Below, piece after piece: positions 42,657 through 55,142 of a DNA stretch of 64,000 bases. The notes under the pieces were generated by a model that was given only the letters and a program-made list of their open reading frames with translations, was not told the origin of the DNA and made no database searches. Both the position numbers and the translations under genes were made by a program. Numbering within the stretch: the stretch's first letter is position 1; every line of letters starts with the position of its first letter. Source of the DNA: Candidatus Pantoea persica (GTDB lineage Bacteria > Pseudomonadota > Gammaproteobacteria > Enterobacterales > Enterobacteriaceae). The stretch is from NCBI RefSeq assembly GCF_013753875.1, contig NZ_SMDS01000020.1, positions 1-64,000 of the forward strand, in the 5' to 3' direction.

Positions 42657-44072
42657 TCAGCCCTGCGCTTCGCGCTGCGCAATAAAGGCGAGCGCCTTTT
42701 CGATGCGCGCGACGCTGCGGCTGCGGCCGATCGCTTCGACCGTGACGTCTAGGCCTGGCGACTGACCGGCGCCGGTTACGGCAACGCGCAGCGGCATGCC
42801 GACCTTGCCCATTCCGACTTCCAGTTCGTCTGCCGCGCTCTGAATCACGTGATGCACATTCTCCGCGTTCCAGTCGCTAATGGCGGCCAGCTTGTCGCGC
42901 ACCACTTCCAGCGGCTGACGCGCCACCGGACGCAGATGTTTTTTCGCCGCGTCGGCATCGAACTCGTCGAACTCTTCGTAGAAGTAACGGCAGGAAGCCG
43001 CCATCTCTTTCAGCGTCTTACAGCGCTCGCCCAGCAGGGTAACCAGCTTCGCCAGTTCCGGGCCGGTGCGCGTGTCGATGTTCTGCTGTTCGATATGCCA
43101 CTGCAGCTGCGTCGCCACATACTCCGGCGGCAGGCTGTTAATGTAGTGGTGGTTCAGCCACTGCAGCTTTTCGGTGTTGAACGCGCTGGAGGATTTGCTG
43201 ACGGCGTCTAGGGTAAACAGCTCTTTCATCTCCGCGATTGAGAAGATCTCCTGATCGCCGTGGGACCAGCCCAGACGTACCAGGTAATTGAGCAGCGCTT
43301 CCGGCAGGTAGCCGTCGTCGCGATACTGCATGACGCCAACCGCGCCGTGGCGCTTAGATAGTTTTTTGCCGTCGTCGCCGAGGATCATGGAGACGTGCGC
43401 GTAGACCGGCACCTGCGCGCCAATCGCCTTGAGGATGTTGATCTGGCGCGGCGTGTTGTTGATGTGGTCTTCGCCGCGGATCACATGGGTGATGCCCATG
43501 TCCCAGTCATCAACCATCACGCAGAAGTTGTAGGTCGGAGAGCCGTCGGTGCGGCGGATAATAAGGTCATCCAGCTCCTGGTTGCTGAATTCGATCGGAC
43601 CGCGGATCTGGTCGTAGAAAATAACCGAGCCTTCCTGCGGGTTGCGGAAGCGTACCACGCAAGGCTCATCCGCCGCATGGTGTTCATGGCTGTCGCGGCA
43701 GTGGCCATCGTAACGCGGCTTTTCGCCGTTCGCCATCTGGGTTTCGCGCAGCTGTTCCAGACGCTCTTTCGAGCAGTAGCATTTATAGGCGGTGCCCGCC
43801 TCCAGCATCTCGTCAATTACCGCGTTGTAGCGATCGAAGCGTTTGGTCTGGTAGTACGGGCCGTCATCCCAGCCCAGATTGAGCCAGTTCATGCCGTCCA
43901 TAATGGCTTCGATAGCTTCCGGCGTTGAACGCTCCAGATCGGTGTCTTCGATGCGCAGGACGAATTCGCCCTGGTTACGGCGCGCATAGAGCCAGGAGTA
44001 GAGCGCGGTACGTGCGCCGCCAACGTGCAGGTAGCCGGTCGGGCTGGGGGCGAAGCGAGTTTTGATTTTCAT
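42657..44072 (-). CDS. gltX: glutamyl-tRNA synthetase
   Basis: 471 aa, the E. coli length. Class I synthetase charging tRNA-Glu. HIGH-type motif in [11 protein letters not shown] (9-19), KMSKS-type motif KLSKRHG, and a zinc-site region [12 protein letters not shown] with DGHCRDSH. Intact. The CTAG-derived CTA leucine codons at 42750 and 43209 show that even this essential gene carries the synonymous form of the mutation that kills its neighbours. Confidence 0.97.
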   Translation of the reverse strand: MKIKTRFAPSPTGYLHVGGARTALYSWLYARRNQGEFVLRIEDTDLERSTPEAIEAIMDGMNWLNLGWDDGPYYQTKRFDRYNAVIDEMLEAGTAYKCYCSKERLEQLRETQMANGEKPRYDGHCRDSHEHHAADEPCVVRFRNPQEGSVIFYDQIRGPIEFSNQELDDLIIRRTDGSPTYNFCVMVDDWDMGITHVIRGEDHINNTPRQINILKAIGAQVPVYAHVSMILGDDGKKLSKRHGAVGVMQYRDDGYLPEALLNYLVRLGWSHGDQEIFSIAEMKELFTLDAVSKSSSAFNTEKLQWLNHHYINSLPPEYVATQLQWHIEQQNIDTRTGPELAKLVTLLGERCKTLKEMAASCRYFYEEFDEFDADAAKKHLRPVARQPLEVVRDKLAAISDWNAENVHHVIQSAADELEVGMGKVGMPLRVAVTGAGQSPGLDVTVEAIGRSRSVARIEKALAFIAQREAQG

Positions 44073-44307
44073 TCAGCAGTGCCTTAGAAGCGCGGGTTCG
44101 TTGTCGGGATGACAAAAAAACCGGTCAGAAGCGAAAAAAAGAATGCGCACATTCTAGCACCTTGCCGTGAATCCTCAATGATTGCTCGTCTGCGGAAGCG
44201 GAAAGAGGTTAACGGGCGCGATTCTACCAATAAAACCAGCACATTGGCTAAAAGCAGCGCGGGATGTTTATTTTTGAAGCGAACGCGCATTTTTATTTTA
44301 AAAAGCG

Positions 44308-44335
44308 TTGACTCACTTCGAAGGATCCCTATAAT
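44308..44335 (+). promoter_or_regulatory. promoter of the tRNA-Val/Lys operon
   Basis: TTGACT (44308-44313), 16-bp spacer, TATAAT (44330-44335), followed by a GC-rich GCGACTCC start region typical of stringently controlled stable-RNA promoters; the first tRNA begins 17 bp downstream. Confidence 0.85.
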
Positions 44336-44352
44336 GCGACTCCACACAGCGG

Positions 44353-44428
44353 GGGTGATTAGCTCAGTTGGTAGAGCATCTCCCTTACAAGGAGGGGGTC
44401 GGCGGTTCGAGCCCGTCATCACCCACCA
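44353..44428 (+). tRNA. valX: tRNA-Val(TAC)
   Basis: 76 nt; acceptor GGGTGAT / ATCACCC, anticodon TAC in loop CTTACAA, T arm GGCGGTTCGAGCCCGTC, encoded CCA. First gene of the Val-Val-Lys operon, as in E. coli upstream of the gltX region. Confidence 0.96.
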
Positions 44429-44466
44429 CTCTAAAGGTGGCCCGCAGTGAACAAGAGATAAGATAT

Positions 44467-44542
44467 GGGTGATTAGCTCAGTTGGTAGAGCATCTCCCTT
44501 ACAAGGAGGGGGTCGGCGGTTCGAGCCCGTCATCACCCACTA
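44467..44542 (+). tRNA. valY: tRNA-Val(TAC) with encoded CTA instead of CCA
   Basis: Body identical to the first copy as far as can be read. The 3' end reads CACCCA then CTA (44540-44542), so the encoded CCA has become CTA, the same change seen in one tRNA-Ala gene. Confidence 0.93.
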
Positions 44543-44555
44543 CTTCTTCTTCTTC

Positions 44556-44631
44556 GGGTCGTTAGCTCAGTCGGTAGAGCAGTTGACTTTTAATCAATTG
44601 GTCGCAGGTTCGAATCCTGCACGACCCACCA
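44556..44631 (+). tRNA. lysV: tRNA-Lys(TTT)
   Basis: 76 nt; acceptor GGGTCGT / ACGACCC, anticodon TTT in loop CTTTTAA, T arm GCAGGTTCGAATCCTGC, encoded CCA at 44629-44631. Third gene of the operon. Confidence 0.96.
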
Positions 44632-44689
44632 ATTTAGAGAAAAGGGCCTGTTAGACGCTTTTTTCGTTTCTGCACGTCGTTATGTATGG

Positions 44690-44815
44690 TGTTGCGGGCT
44701 GTGGAAACGTGCCTTTCAGGCGCGGACAGGGGGCCGCTACGTAAAGTCGGCGTGAACACGTCCGTGTGGCCTCGACCACCGCTTCCCTACGGCGGACGCT
44801 TTTTCCTAGTTCCCT
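44690..44815. repeat. intergenic palindromic repeat-like segment
   Basis: GC-rich, non-coding, with short inverted repeats (ACACG-TC-CGTGT near 44756-44767; CCGC / GCGG near 44779-44795). It resembles the intergenic palindromic elements scattered in enterobacterial genomes, but a second copy is not present in this window, so the assignment is tentative. Confidence 0.35.
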
Positions 44816-44920
44816 GCCCACGCCTTTATGCCAACCTTTTCCAAACCTTAACGCTTTCCTGCCCCATGCAATGTTCTGCCGGTCCGATAACGATCTTGTC
44901 TATTTACAAGGAGAAAACCT

Positions 44921-45219
44921 ATGACATCAATATCCGCGTGATCAGGCAGTACGGGCAGCAGCGCAGGCGGGGCAGCAGCGCCAGCATTACAAAGCAGGTT
45001 AAGGAGCTGTCAGACAACCAGGAATTGACCGACGAGCAGAAGTCGGAAATGGAGCAGATGTATCAGTCGCAAACCGCCATGCTTGAGGCGCAGATCGCTC
45101 AGCTTGAGCAAAAACAGGCGCAGCAAAAGAGCGAGCCAGCCCAGCAGGCGACACAGGTGAAAGCGGCCGACGGCATCAATTGTCCGACCGAGACCAATCA
45201 GCTCAATGTCTACATCTAA
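44921..45219 (+). pseudogene. FlxA-like protein, broken
   Basis: ATG 44921 with AAGGAGAAA ahead; MTSISA, then TGA at 44939, then a frameshift near 44990. The remainder SITKQVKELSDNQELTDEQK and MLEAQIAQLEQKQAQQKSEP, ending LNVYI TAA 45217-45219, matches the coiled-coil FlxA family (FliA-regulated, function unknown). Coiled coil intact, N-terminus broken. Confidence 0.75.
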
Positions 45220-45230
45220 AACGCCGGACT

Positions 45231-46131
45231 TCACGTGCGCTGGTACGTCAGCAGCGCCGCCTGCTGACGCACTTCCTGCCAGATCGCCTCGGCCGCAGGC
45301 GTCAGCGAACGGTTCTTGCGCTTGATCAGCATCAGGCTGCGATTTATCTCCGGATAGAGCCGCCGCACCGTCAGCGCCCTGCCCGAGGGCAGCGGCAACG
45401 CCAGCGCCGGTAGAATACTGATGCCGATGCCCGCATCAACCATAGGGAACAGGGTCGCGGGATGGCCGATTTCCTGAACCACATTCACCGCTATATGCTG
45501 CTGACGCAGCGCCGCGTCGATCAGCACGCGGCTGCCTGACGCATAATCCTGCAGTACCATGGTGCGCCCTACCAGCATGCTCCAGTGCACCGCGTCGACT
45601 TTCGCCAGCGGATCGTCATTGCGGCACAGCAGCAGGAACGGCTCGTCGAGAATCGCCGACAGTCCAGGTCGCTGTCGCTGAGCGGGCCAATCACGATGCC
45701 GAAATCGACCTCGGCATTACGCACGCTCTGTAGCACCCACTGCTGAGCCCGGTCATGCAGGATGACCTTGATATCGGGATAGCTTTGCTGGCTGGCCGCC
45801 AAGCACTGCGGCATCAGGTGCGCCGAGATGGTCTGACTGGCGGCGATGCGTGCCGCGCCGCTGCTCGCCGTAGCTGCGGATATCCAGCAGCGTCGTGTTG
45901 ACCTCTTCTAGCAGCCCCGCCATGCGCGCGGCCAGTTGCTGGCCCGCTTCGGTCAGCATCACTTCGCGCGTGGTACGATCCAGCAGACACACGCCGATCG
46001 CCGCCTCACAGCTCTTTGATGCTGTGACTGACCGCTGACTGGCTCAGGTCGATAGATTGTCCAGCCCGGCTTAACCCGCTGTAATGGGCGACGGCGACAA
46101 AGGTGCACAGCTGACGTAGGGTGTAATTCAT
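45231..46131 (-). pseudogene. yfeR: yfeR, broken LysR-family regulator
   Basis: Divergent neighbour of yfeH as in E. coli, where YfeR regulates yfeH. Start [20 protein letters not shown] at 46129-46131; helix-turn-helix [20 protein letters not shown]. Frameshifts near 46010, 45865 and 45660 break the protein; the effector domain pieces ([40 protein letters not shown]) are readable. Ends LLTYQRT at 45231. Confidence 0.92.
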
Positions 46132-46226
46132 CGAAGTGGCTCATAGATTAATGCAATAAATCAATTTTATTTCTAAACCCGCTTCGGAGACAATCTCCCC
46201 ATGTTATTTTTAACCGGATTTTAACA

Positions 46227-47237
46227 ATGGGATTTTTACGACTCGATCCGATGATGCTCAAACTGATCATCGCGGTGCTGTTGGCAACCTTCCTGCCTGC
46301 TAAAGGCATCGTTGTCGATATCTTCGAATACCTGACGACCGCCGCCATCGCCCTGCTCTTCTTTATGCACGGGGCCAAGCTGTCGCGCGAGAAGATTATC
46401 GCCGGCAGCAGCCACTGGCGGCTGCACCTGTGGATTATGTGCAGCACCTTCGTACTTTTCCCGCTTCTTGGCCTGCTGATCGTCTGGTGGCATCCGGTTA
46501 ACGTGGGGCCGGAGATCTATACCGGCTTTATCTATCTCTGCATTCTGCCGGCAACCGTGCAATCCGCCATCGCCTTTACCTCCATGGCGGGCGGCAACGT
46601 GGCAGCGGCGGTGTGCAGCGCCTCGGCCTCAAGCCTGCTGGGCGTTTTTATCTCTCCGCTGCTGGTCAATCTGGTGATGGACGAGCACAGCAGCGCGCCG
46701 ACCGACGGGCTCGAGCAGGTCGGCAAGATTATGCTACAGCTGCTGGTGCCGTTCGTGCTGGGTCATCTGTCGCGCCGCTGGATCGCCGGCTGGGTGGAAA
46801 GGCATCGCAGCCTGATTGGTAAAACCGACCAGACGTCGATTCTGCTGGTGGTCTATTCCGCCTTCAGCGAAGCGGTCGTCAACGGCATCTGGCATCGCGT
46901 CGGCGTCGACACGCTGCTATGGATCCTCGCAGGCTGTCTGCTGCTGCTGGCGCTGGCGCTGGCGATTAACTTCGGCGCCTCGCGCCTGTTCGGCTTTAGC
47001 CGCGCCGATGAAATCGTGGTGCTGTTTTGCGGCTCGAAAAAAAGCCTGGCGAACGGCGTGCCGATGGCGAATATTCTTTTCCCGGCCAGCGCGGTGGGTA
47101 TTATCGTCCTGCCGTTGATGATTTTCCATCAGGGGCAGCTGATGGTCTGCTCCTTTATTGCTCAGCGCTATAAAGTCGGCAACGAGAAAAAGCGGGCGCA
47201 GCAGGTGAAGCCCACCGTGATTGAGTTGCAGAAATAA
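46227..47237 (+). CDS. yfeH: YfeH, bile acid:sodium symporter-family membrane protein
   Basis: 336 aa, complete (E. coli 332). SBF-like family with ten hydrophobic segments; motifs ILPATVQSAIAFTSMAGGNV and VLFCGSKKSLANGVPMANIL. Substrate unknown. Undamaged although its divergent regulator yfeR is dead, so expression is presumably constitutive or controlled otherwise. The upstream gap to yfeR is only 95 bp. Terminator follows the stop. Confidence 0.93.
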   Translation: MGFLRLDPMMLKLIIAVLLATFLPAKGIVVDIFEYLTTAAIALLFFMHGAKLSREKIIAGSSHWRLHLWIMCSTFVLFPLLGLLIVWWHPVNVGPEIYTGFIYLCILPATVQSAIAFTSMAGGNVAAAVCSASASSLLGVFISPLLVNLVMDEHSSAPTDGLEQVGKIMLQLLVPFVLGHLSRRWIAGWVERHRSLIGKTDQTSILLVVYSAFSEAVVNGIWHRVGVDTLLWILAGCLLLLALALAINFGASRLFGFSRADEIVVLFCGSKKSLANGVPMANILFPASAVGIIVLPLMIFHQGQLMVCSFIAQRYKVGNEKKRAQQVKPTVIELQK

Positions 47238-47240
47238 CAA

Positions 47241-47265
47241 AAAGCCCGCCGAAGCGGGCTTTTTT
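47241..47265. terminator. terminator between yfeH and ypeB
   Basis: AAAGCCCGC / GCGGGCTTT stem with a 4-base loop followed by T, between convergent yfeH and ypeB. Confidence 0.85.
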
Positions 47266-47483
47266 ACGTCTGCTGTTTCAGCGGCTTGACTAGGCCCTTC
47301 CAGCCCTTCGATCTTAATAGCGAGGGTAAGCTGCATCAGCTCGCCCAGATGGTCAGCCGGAAATTCCGCCTTGCGCGCAAACCACAGCAGGTAAGGCTCC
47401 GGCAGATCGATAAGCAGCACGCCCTTATATTTGCCGAACGGCATCGGCGTGGTGGCGATCTCTAGCAGCTGCGACTTGTCCAT
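47264..47483 (-). pseudogene. ypeB: ypeB, frameshifted near the C-terminus
   Basis: YpeB is a 72-aa DUF3820 protein next to ligA. MDKSQLLEIATTPMPFGKYK and LIDLPEPYLLWFARKAEFPA are intact for 58 residues. An extra G in GAAGGGCCTAG near 47293 shifts the frame; the natural end LVKPLKQQT TAA (47264-47266) is in another phase. As written, translation continues through the terminator and antisense to yfeH as far as 46917. The conserved core is untouched, so partial function is conceivable. Confidence 0.8.
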
Positions 47484-47484
47484 C

Positions 47485-49512
<2,028 letters not shown>

Positions 49513-49517
49513 TCAGA

Positions 49518-49540
49518 CAAAAAAACCCCGACAGTCGGGG
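49518..49540 (-). terminator. zipA terminator
   Basis: CCCCGA / TCGGGG stem followed on the minus strand by seven T, between zipA and ligA. Confidence 0.8.
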
Positions 49541-49569
49541 GTTAGGTGAGCCAGGTTAGACGGCCCAAA

Positions 49570-50469
49570 TTATTCTCTGGATTCTATGACTTCGCGAATG
49601 AGGGTCTTATAGATTTCGAGCTTCTGCGGCGTCATCATGCGGCGCTCGTCATCCAGTACCACGCCGCCGACGTCATCGGCGATGCGCTGCGCCGACTGCA
49701 GCATCAGCTTGAAGTTCTGGTTCGCGTCGCCATAGGAGGGCACCATCATAAAGATAGAGATGCCGGGCGTGGAGAAATCGGACATCTCATCCAGGTTAAA
49801 GGAGCCGGGCTTAACCATGTTGGCCAGGCTAAACAGCACCGGGCCGCTGCCCGCCGGGCTGAGATGACGATGGAAGATATTCATTTCGCCGAACTGGAAG
49901 CCAGCCTGCAGAATGCCCTGCAGTAGCGCTTCGCCGTTCAGGGTGCCGCCGGTATGAGCGGCGACGTGCAGCACCAGCATCGCCTCCTTGGGTTTGCCGA
50001 CGGCGGCTTTCGGCGTCTCCTGACGAACGGGTTCGGCGGCATGCTGCGGCTCAGAATAGGGCTCAGGCTGGCGCGGCGCGGACGGCTGCGGTTCAGGCGC
50101 CGCCTGGAACTCCGGCTCGGGCTGTACTGCTTCCAGAGTATCGTGATCCAGCCGCAGATCGGCCTGAATCCGCTGTGCCGGGGCGAAGCGCGGCGCTTCT
50201 GCCGAGGCGCGGAATACCGGCGCGTCGTCCTGCTCGTCGTCGCGGAAATATTTGAAGCGCGGCTCCTGATGCGGACGCTCCTGGCGCACGCGAACCTCGC
50301 CGACGCTCTCTTCGTCGTCGCGCCCGTCGCGCTGCTTGAGCCGTTTATGCGGGCAATCGCGAAACACTGACGAGCGCTCTTCACAGCTGGTCCACAGTCC
50401 GTGAAGAAGAAGCGCTATAATGGCGATCGCGCCAACAACGATTAATATCAGACGCAAATCCTGCATCAT
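49570..50469 (-). CDS. zipA: ZipA, FtsZ-anchoring cell-division protein
   Basis: 299 aa. [20 protein letters not shown] is the N-terminal membrane anchor, followed by a charged and then Pro/Glu/Gln-rich linker, and the C-terminal FtsZ-binding domain ([60 protein letters not shown]). Start chosen by alignment with E. coli (MMQDL); an in-frame upstream ATG exists. Linker is shorter than in E. coli (328 aa), normal for this region. Divergent from cysZ. Confidence 0.96.
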   Translation of the reverse strand: MMQDLRLILIVVGAIAIIALLLHGLWTSCEERSSVFRDCPHKRLKQRDGRDDEESVGEVRVRQERPHQEPRFKYFRDDEQDDAPVFRASAEAPRFAPAQRIQADLRLDHDTLEAVQPEPEFQAAPEPQPSAPRQPEPYSEPQHAAEPVRQETPKAAVGKPKEAMLVLHVAAHTGGTLNGEALLQGILQAGFQFGEMNIFHRHLSPAGSGPVLFSLANMVKPGSFNLDEMSDFSTPGISIFMMVPSYGDANQNFKLMLQSAQRIADDVGGVVLDDERRMMTPQKLEIYKTLIREVIESRE

Positions 50470-50687
50470 TGTATTCTCTGTTGTTCCAATACCTTGCCAC
50501 TGCGGCAAACTTTATCCTCTAACTGTATTTGCCCTGTTAAACAAGTGCAAGCTCGTGCAGTATTTTCTGACAAATAAGATAGTCGCCCCACGTTTTTTTG
50601 CTGTTTTTTCACCCAATCGCCTCATGTTCAGAAGAAAAAGCCAGGTTATCATGGTCTCGCCCGATAATTTTCCAGGAGTTGCCTGTT

Positions 50688-51455
50688 ATGGCCCGTGAGA
50701 ACACTGTCTCAAGTTTCAATGGTGTGCACTATTTTAGCGAAGGTTGGAGACTGGTTCGTCTGCCCGGCATCCGACGTTTTGTAGTCATCCCGCTGCTGGT
50801 GAATATCGTGCTGCTGGGCGGCGCGTTCATCTGGCTGTTCGATCGCCTCGGCAGCTGGATCCCGCAGCTGATGGCGCATATTCCCGGCTGGCTGCAGTGG
50901 CTGAGCTATCTGCTCTGGCCACTGTCGGTGATCTCTATCGTGCTGGTGTTCAGCTACTTCTTTTCTACTATTGCCAACTGGATCGCCGCGCCCTTCTGCG
51001 GCCTGCTGGCGGAGCAGCTGGAGGGGCGCCTGACGGGCAAACCGCTGCCAGACAGCGGCTGGGCGGCAATGCTGAAAGATGTGCCGCGCATCATGAAGCG
51101 CGAGCTGCAAAAGCTGGGCTACTACCTGCCGCGCGCGCTCGGCCTGCTGCTGCTCTACTTTATCCCCGGCTTCGGCCAGACGGTGGCGCCGGTGCTGTGG
51201 TTCCTGTTCAGCGCCTGGATGCTCTCGGTACAATATTCCGACTACCCGTTCGACAACCATAAGGTCAGCTTTCAGCAGATGCGCAGCGCGCTGCGCCGTC
51301 ATAAAAGCGCTAATATGCAGTTCGGTGCGCTGGTCAGCCTGTTTACCATTATTCCGATCCTTAACCTGGCGATTATGCCTGTGGCGGTGTGCGGCGCGAC
51401 GGCAATGTGGGTCGATCGCTACCGTAGCCAGCTTGGTCGTACTGAGCTATGCTGA
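50688..51455 (+). CDS. cysZ: CysZ, sulfate permease
   Basis: 255 aa. Inner-membrane sulfate channel that feeds cysteine synthesis. Start [20 protein letters not shown] at 50688 with CAGGAG ahead. Several hydrophobic helices and the conserved [16 protein letters not shown] segment. Intact, and followed by cysK, as in E. coli. Confidence 0.95.
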   Translation: MARENTVSSFNGVHYFSEGWRLVRLPGIRRFVVIPLLVNIVLLGGAFIWLFDRLGSWIPQLMAHIPGWLQWLSYLLWPLSVISIVLVFSYFFSTIANWIAAPFCGLLAEQLEGRLTGKPLPDSGWAAMLKDVPRIMKRELQKLGYYLPRALGLLLLYFIPGFGQTVAPVLWFLFSAWMLSVQYSDYPFDNHKVSFQQMRSALRRHKSANMQFGALVSLFTIIPILNLAIMPVAVCGATAMWVDRYRSQLGRTELC

Positions 51456-51597
51456 TACGCTTCAGAGTCTCTTATGCATTTTTTAGCAAGGCTTATTGCC
51501 TGGGGACATATAGATATGCGTTTTCTTTCCTTCCGCGCGCAGGCAGAAAGCGTATGCTCTGAGGGTTCCCAATATTTCATACAGTTAAGGACGGGCT

Positions 51598-52569
51598 ATG
51601 AGTAAGATCTATGAAGATAACTCTTTGACAATTGGTCATACGCCGCTGGTTCGCCTGAACCGCATCGGTAACGGCCGCCTTCTGGCGAAGGTGGAATCCC
51701 GTAACCCGAGCTTCAGCGTCAAATGCCGTATCGGTGCCAATATGATTTGGGACGCAGAAAAACGCGGTATCCTGAAATCCGGCGTCGAGCTGGTCGAGCC
51801 AACCAGCGGCAACACCGGCATCGCGCTGGCCTACGTCGCTGCGGCGCGTGGCTATAAGCTGACGCTGACCATGCCGGAAACCATGTCCGTAGAGCGCCGC
51901 AAGCTGCTGAAGGTGCTGGGTGCCAACCTGGTGCTGACCGAGGGTCCGAAAGGCATGAAAGGCGCCATCGCCAAAGCGGAAGAGATTGTCGCCAGCGAGC
52001 CGGATAAATTCGTGCTGCTGCAGCAGTTCAGCAACCTTGCTAACCCGGAGATCCATGAAAAAACCACCGGTCCCGAAATCTGGGAAGATACGGACGGCGC
52101 GGTAGATGTTTTTATCGCCGGCGTCGGCACCGGTGGCACGCTGACCGGCGTTTCGCGCTACATCAAGAACACCAAAGGTAAAAAGGATCTTATCACCGTG
52201 GCGGTCGAGCCGACCGATTCACCCGTCATTGCTCAGGCGCTCGCTGGCGAAGAGATCAAACCCGGCCCGCATAAAATTCAGGGCATCGGCGCAGGCTTTA
52301 TCCCGGGCAACCTAGATCTCGACCTGGTCGACCGCGTGGTGGCGATCACTAATGAAGAGGCGATCTCTACCGCACGTAAGCTGATGGAAGAGGAAGGCAT
52401 CTTGGCGGGTATTTCCTCCGGCGCCGCCGTTGCCGCTGCGGTCAAGCTGCTGGAAGATGAAGCGTTCGCCAACAAGAATATCGTCGTTGTGCTGCCCTCT
52501 TCCGGCGAACGCTACCTGAGTACCGCGCTGTTTGCCGATCTCTTCACCGAAAAAGAGCTGCAGCAGTAA
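51598..52569 (+). CDS. cysK: CysK, O-acetylserine sulfhydrylase A
   Basis: 323 aa, E. coli length. Makes cysteine from O-acetylserine and sulfide. PLP lysine Lys42 in [12 protein letters not shown], substrate loop [12 protein letters not shown], phosphate loop [12 protein letters not shown], and a C-terminal region ending FTEKELQQ. Intact. One notable substitution: [13 protein letters not shown], where E. coli has Pro after FSN. With cysM destroyed this is the only cysteine synthase in the window. Confidence 0.97.
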   Translation: MSKIYEDNSLTIGHTPLVRLNRIGNGRLLAKVESRNPSFSVKCRIGANMIWDAEKRGILKSGVELVEPTSGNTGIALAYVAAARGYKLTLTMPETMSVERRKLLKVLGANLVLTEGPKGMKGAIAKAEEIVASEPDKFVLLQQFSNLANPEIHEKTTGPEIWEDTDGAVDVFIAGVGTGGTLTGVSRYIKNTKGKKDLITVAVEPTDSPVIAQALAGEEIKPGPHKIQGIGAGFIPGNLDLDLVDRVVAITNEEAISTARKLMEEEGILAGISSGAAVAAAVKLLEDEAFANKNIVVVLPSSGERYLSTALFADLFTEKELQQ

Positions 52570-52590
52570 CGCCAGCCTGCGAAAACGCCG

Positions 52591-52618
52591 AAAAAAGCAC
52601 CCCAAGGGGGGCTTTTTT
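52591..52618 (+). terminator. cysK terminator
   Basis: AAAAAAGC-CCC / GGG-GCTTTTTT stem with small loop and a T run, 21 bp after the cysK stop. Confidence 0.8.
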
Positions 52619-52619
52619 G

Positions 52620-52957
52620 TGGCTCAGATCCCACTTTTACCACCGCCCAGATTGATTTCAGTGACGCTGCTCTGGTACTTAAGCTGGAAATAATTTAAGT
52701 GCCTGAAATTAATCAGCCTTTGAATTAGATCAAGCTGAATCGATTTACGCATTTGGCGTTACGTCGAATCACGGCATAATTAGTAGCTGAAGCGCTCTAC
52801 ACGGACTGTGACCCATTCATCTGGAATGACACGCTCATTAAAGCGCATTCATTGGTCAGCGACAGGCTATACCCGCGCACCTACACAGGCTAAAGTTACG
52901 GCTCCAGGCTAGACTTTAAGTCCATAACACCAAACCTGATAACGTTGGGGAAACAGA
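52620..52957 (+). promoter_or_regulatory. ptsH upstream promoter region
   Basis: 338 bp without a gene. It resembles the E. coli ptsH control region: GAATCGATTTA at 52736-52746 and CATAAT at 52775-52780 correspond to the P0 area, and AGGCTAAAGTTACGGCTCCA followed by GGCTAGACTTTAA (to 52918) corresponds to P1. TTGGGGAAACAGA precedes the ATG as in E. coli. In E. coli these promoters respond to CRP-cAMP and Mlc; binding sites here were not confirmed. Confidence 0.55.
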
Positions 52958-53215
52958 ATGTTCCAGCAAGAAGTTACCATCACCGCGCCTAATGGTCTCC
53001 ACACCCGCCCTGCCGCGCAGTTTGTTAAAGAAGCGAAAACGTTCCAGTCAGAAATCACCGTTACCTCTAACGGCAAATCCGCCAGCGCCAAGAGCCTGTT
53101 CAAGCTGCAGACGCTGGGTCTAACGCAGGGCACGGTTGTGACGCTCTCTGCAGAAGGCGAAGATGAGCAGCAGGCGGTTGAGCATCTGGTTAAACTGATG
53201 GCTGAACTGGAATAA
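52958..53215 (+). CDS. ptsH: HPr phosphocarrier protein
   Basis: 85 aa, intact. Phosphoryl carrier between Enzyme I and the EIIA proteins of the sugar PTS. Active His15 in [11 protein letters not shown] and regulatory-site Ser46 in AKSLFKLQ. First gene of ptsH-ptsI-crr. Confidence 0.98.
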   Translation: MFQQEVTITAPNGLHTRPAAQFVKEAKTFQSEITVTSNGKSASAKSLFKLQTLGLTQGTVVTLSAEGEDEQQAVEHLVKLMAELE

Positions 53216-53372
53216 TCCGCTCAGCTTTTGCATTATACCGACTCCTTTGCCCCTGAGTGCAAACATCTTGATCGCGGACAATCTGTCCGCGTTATCACAT
53301 CCGTAGAGTACAGCTCCCGCGACAATGGCAACGTATTGGGTCAAAGAGCCATCGTGATTAAAAGGTAGGGTT

Positions 53373-55100
53373 ATGATTTCAGGCATTTTAGCATCACCAG
53401 GTATCGCTTTCGGCAAAGCTCTGCTGTTGATTGAGGATGAGATCGTCATCAACCGCAAGAAAATTTCTGACGAACAGGTCGATCAGGAAGTGAAACGCTT
53501 CCTCGACGGTCGCGATCAGGCTGCGCAACAGCTGGAAGCCATCAAGGTGAAAGTGGGTGAGACCTTTGGTGAAGAGAAAGCAGCCATCTTCGAAGGCCAC
53601 ATCATGTTGCTGAAAGACGAAGAGCTGGAGCAGGAAATCATCGACCTGATCAAAAAAGATCACGCCTCGTCCGACGCTGCCGCCTATTTCGTGATTGACG
53701 GACAGGCAAAAGCGCTGGAAGAGCTGGATGACGAATACCTTAAAGAACGCGCCGCGGACGTTCGCGATATCGGCAAACGTCTGCTGCAAAACATTCTCGG
53801 TCTGCACGTTGTTGACCTGAGCGCCATCCATGAAGAATCAATCCTGGTGGCAAAAGATTTAACGCCGTCGGAAACCGCACAGCTGAACCTGAAAAAAGTG
53901 CTGGGCTTTATCACTGATCTCGGCGGCCGCACCTCGCACACCTCTATCATGGCGCGCTCGCTGGAGCTGCCGGCGATTGTCGGCACCGGCAACGTCACCG
54001 CGACGGTGAAAAACGGCGACTTCCTGATTCTGGACGGCGTCAACAATAAAATTTACGTCAACCCGTCGGAAAGCGTGCTGGAAGAGCTGAAAGCGGTCCA
54101 GACGCAATACCTCAGCGAAAAACATGAGCTGGCCAAGCTGAAAGATCTGCCGGCGATTACGCTGGATGGTCACCCGGTTGAAGTGTGCGCCAACATCGGT
54201 ACCATTCGCGACGTCGCAGGCGCCGAGCGCAACGGCGCGGAAGGCGTGGGCCTCTACCGCACCGAATTCCTGTTTATGGATCGCGACTCGCTGCCGACCG
54301 AAGAAGAGCAGTTCCAGGCTTATAAAGCCGTCGCGGAAGCGATGGGCGCACAGGCGGTTATCGTGCGCACCATGGATATCGGTGGCGATAAAGACCTGCC
54401 CTACATGAACCTGCCGAAAGAAGAGAACCCGTTCCTCGGCTGGCGCGCGATCCGTATCGCCATGGACCGCAAAGAGATTTTACACGCTCAGCTGCGCGCC
54501 ATTTTACGCGCCTCGGCGTTCGGCAAACTGCGCATTATGTTCCCGATGATTATTTCGGTTGAAGAGGTGCGCAGCCTAAAGGCGGAGCTGGAGCTGCTGA
54601 AAGCGCAGCTGCGCGAAGAAGGCAAAGTGTTCGACAAAACCATCGAAGTCGGCATCATGGTGGAAACGCCCGCCTCCGCGGTGATTGCCCGCCACCTGGC
54701 GAAAGAAGTTGACTTCTTCAGTATTGGGACAAACGACCTGACGCAGTATACTCTAGCCGTTGACCGTGGTAATGATTTGATTTCTCATCTGTATAACCCG
54801 ATGTCGCCGTCGGTGCTCGGCCTGATCAAGCAGGTTATCGACGCGTCCCATGCCGAAGGCAAGTGGACCGGCATGTGTGGTGAGCTGGCCGGTGATGAAC
54901 GTGCTACACTACTTTTACTGGGTATGGGGCTGGACGAATTCAGCATGAGTGCCATTTCAATCCCAGGCATTAAGAAAATCATTCGCAACACGAATTTCGA
55001 AGATGCGAAAGCTCTGGCGGAGCAGGCTCTGGCTCAACCTACAGCGGAAGAACTGATGAATCTGGTGAATAAGTTCATCAAAGAGAAAACACTCTGCTGA
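53373..55100 (+). CDS. ptsI: PTS Enzyme I
   Basis: 575 aa, E. coli length. Transfers phosphate from phosphoenolpyruvate to HPr. Phospho-His189 in [16 protein letters not shown]-binding signature region [20 protein letters not shown] and catalytic Cys in [11 protein letters not shown]. Intact; 157 bp after ptsH. Confidence 0.98.
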   Translation: MISGILASPGIAFGKALLLIEDEIVINRKKISDEQVDQEVKRFLDGRDQAAQQLEAIKVKVGETFGEEKAAIFEGHIMLLKDEELEQEIIDLIKKDHASSDAAAYFVIDGQAKALEELDDEYLKERAADVRDIGKRLLQNILGLHVVDLSAIHEESILVAKDLTPSETAQLNLKKVLGFITDLGGRTSHTSIMARSLELPAIVGTGNVTATVKNGDFLILDGVNNKIYVNPSESVLEELKAVQTQYLSEKHELAKLKDLPAITLDGHPVEVCANIGTIRDVAGAERNGAEGVGLYRTEFLFMDRDSLPTEEEQFQAYKAVAEAMGAQAVIVRTMDIGGDKDLPYMNLPKEENPFLGWRAIRIAMDRKEILHAQLRAILRASAFGKLRIMFPMIISVEEVRSLKAELELLKAQLREEGKVFDKTIEVGIMVETPASAVIARHLAKEVDFFSIGTNDLTQYTLAVDRGNDLISHLYNPMSPSVLGLIKQVIDASHAEGKWTGMCGELAGDERATLLLLGMGLDEFSMSAISIPGIKKIIRNTNFEDAKALAEQALAQPTAEELMNLVNKFIKEKTLC

Positions 55101-55142
55101 TCCACGAGACGCTATCCCAACAATACTGTTTAGGAGAAGAAT

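Noticed and set aside
44084-44536. Minus-strand open frame containing MTGSNRRPPPCKGDALPTEL repeats
   Set aside because: It is a translation of the two tRNA-Val genes, a common spurious annotation.
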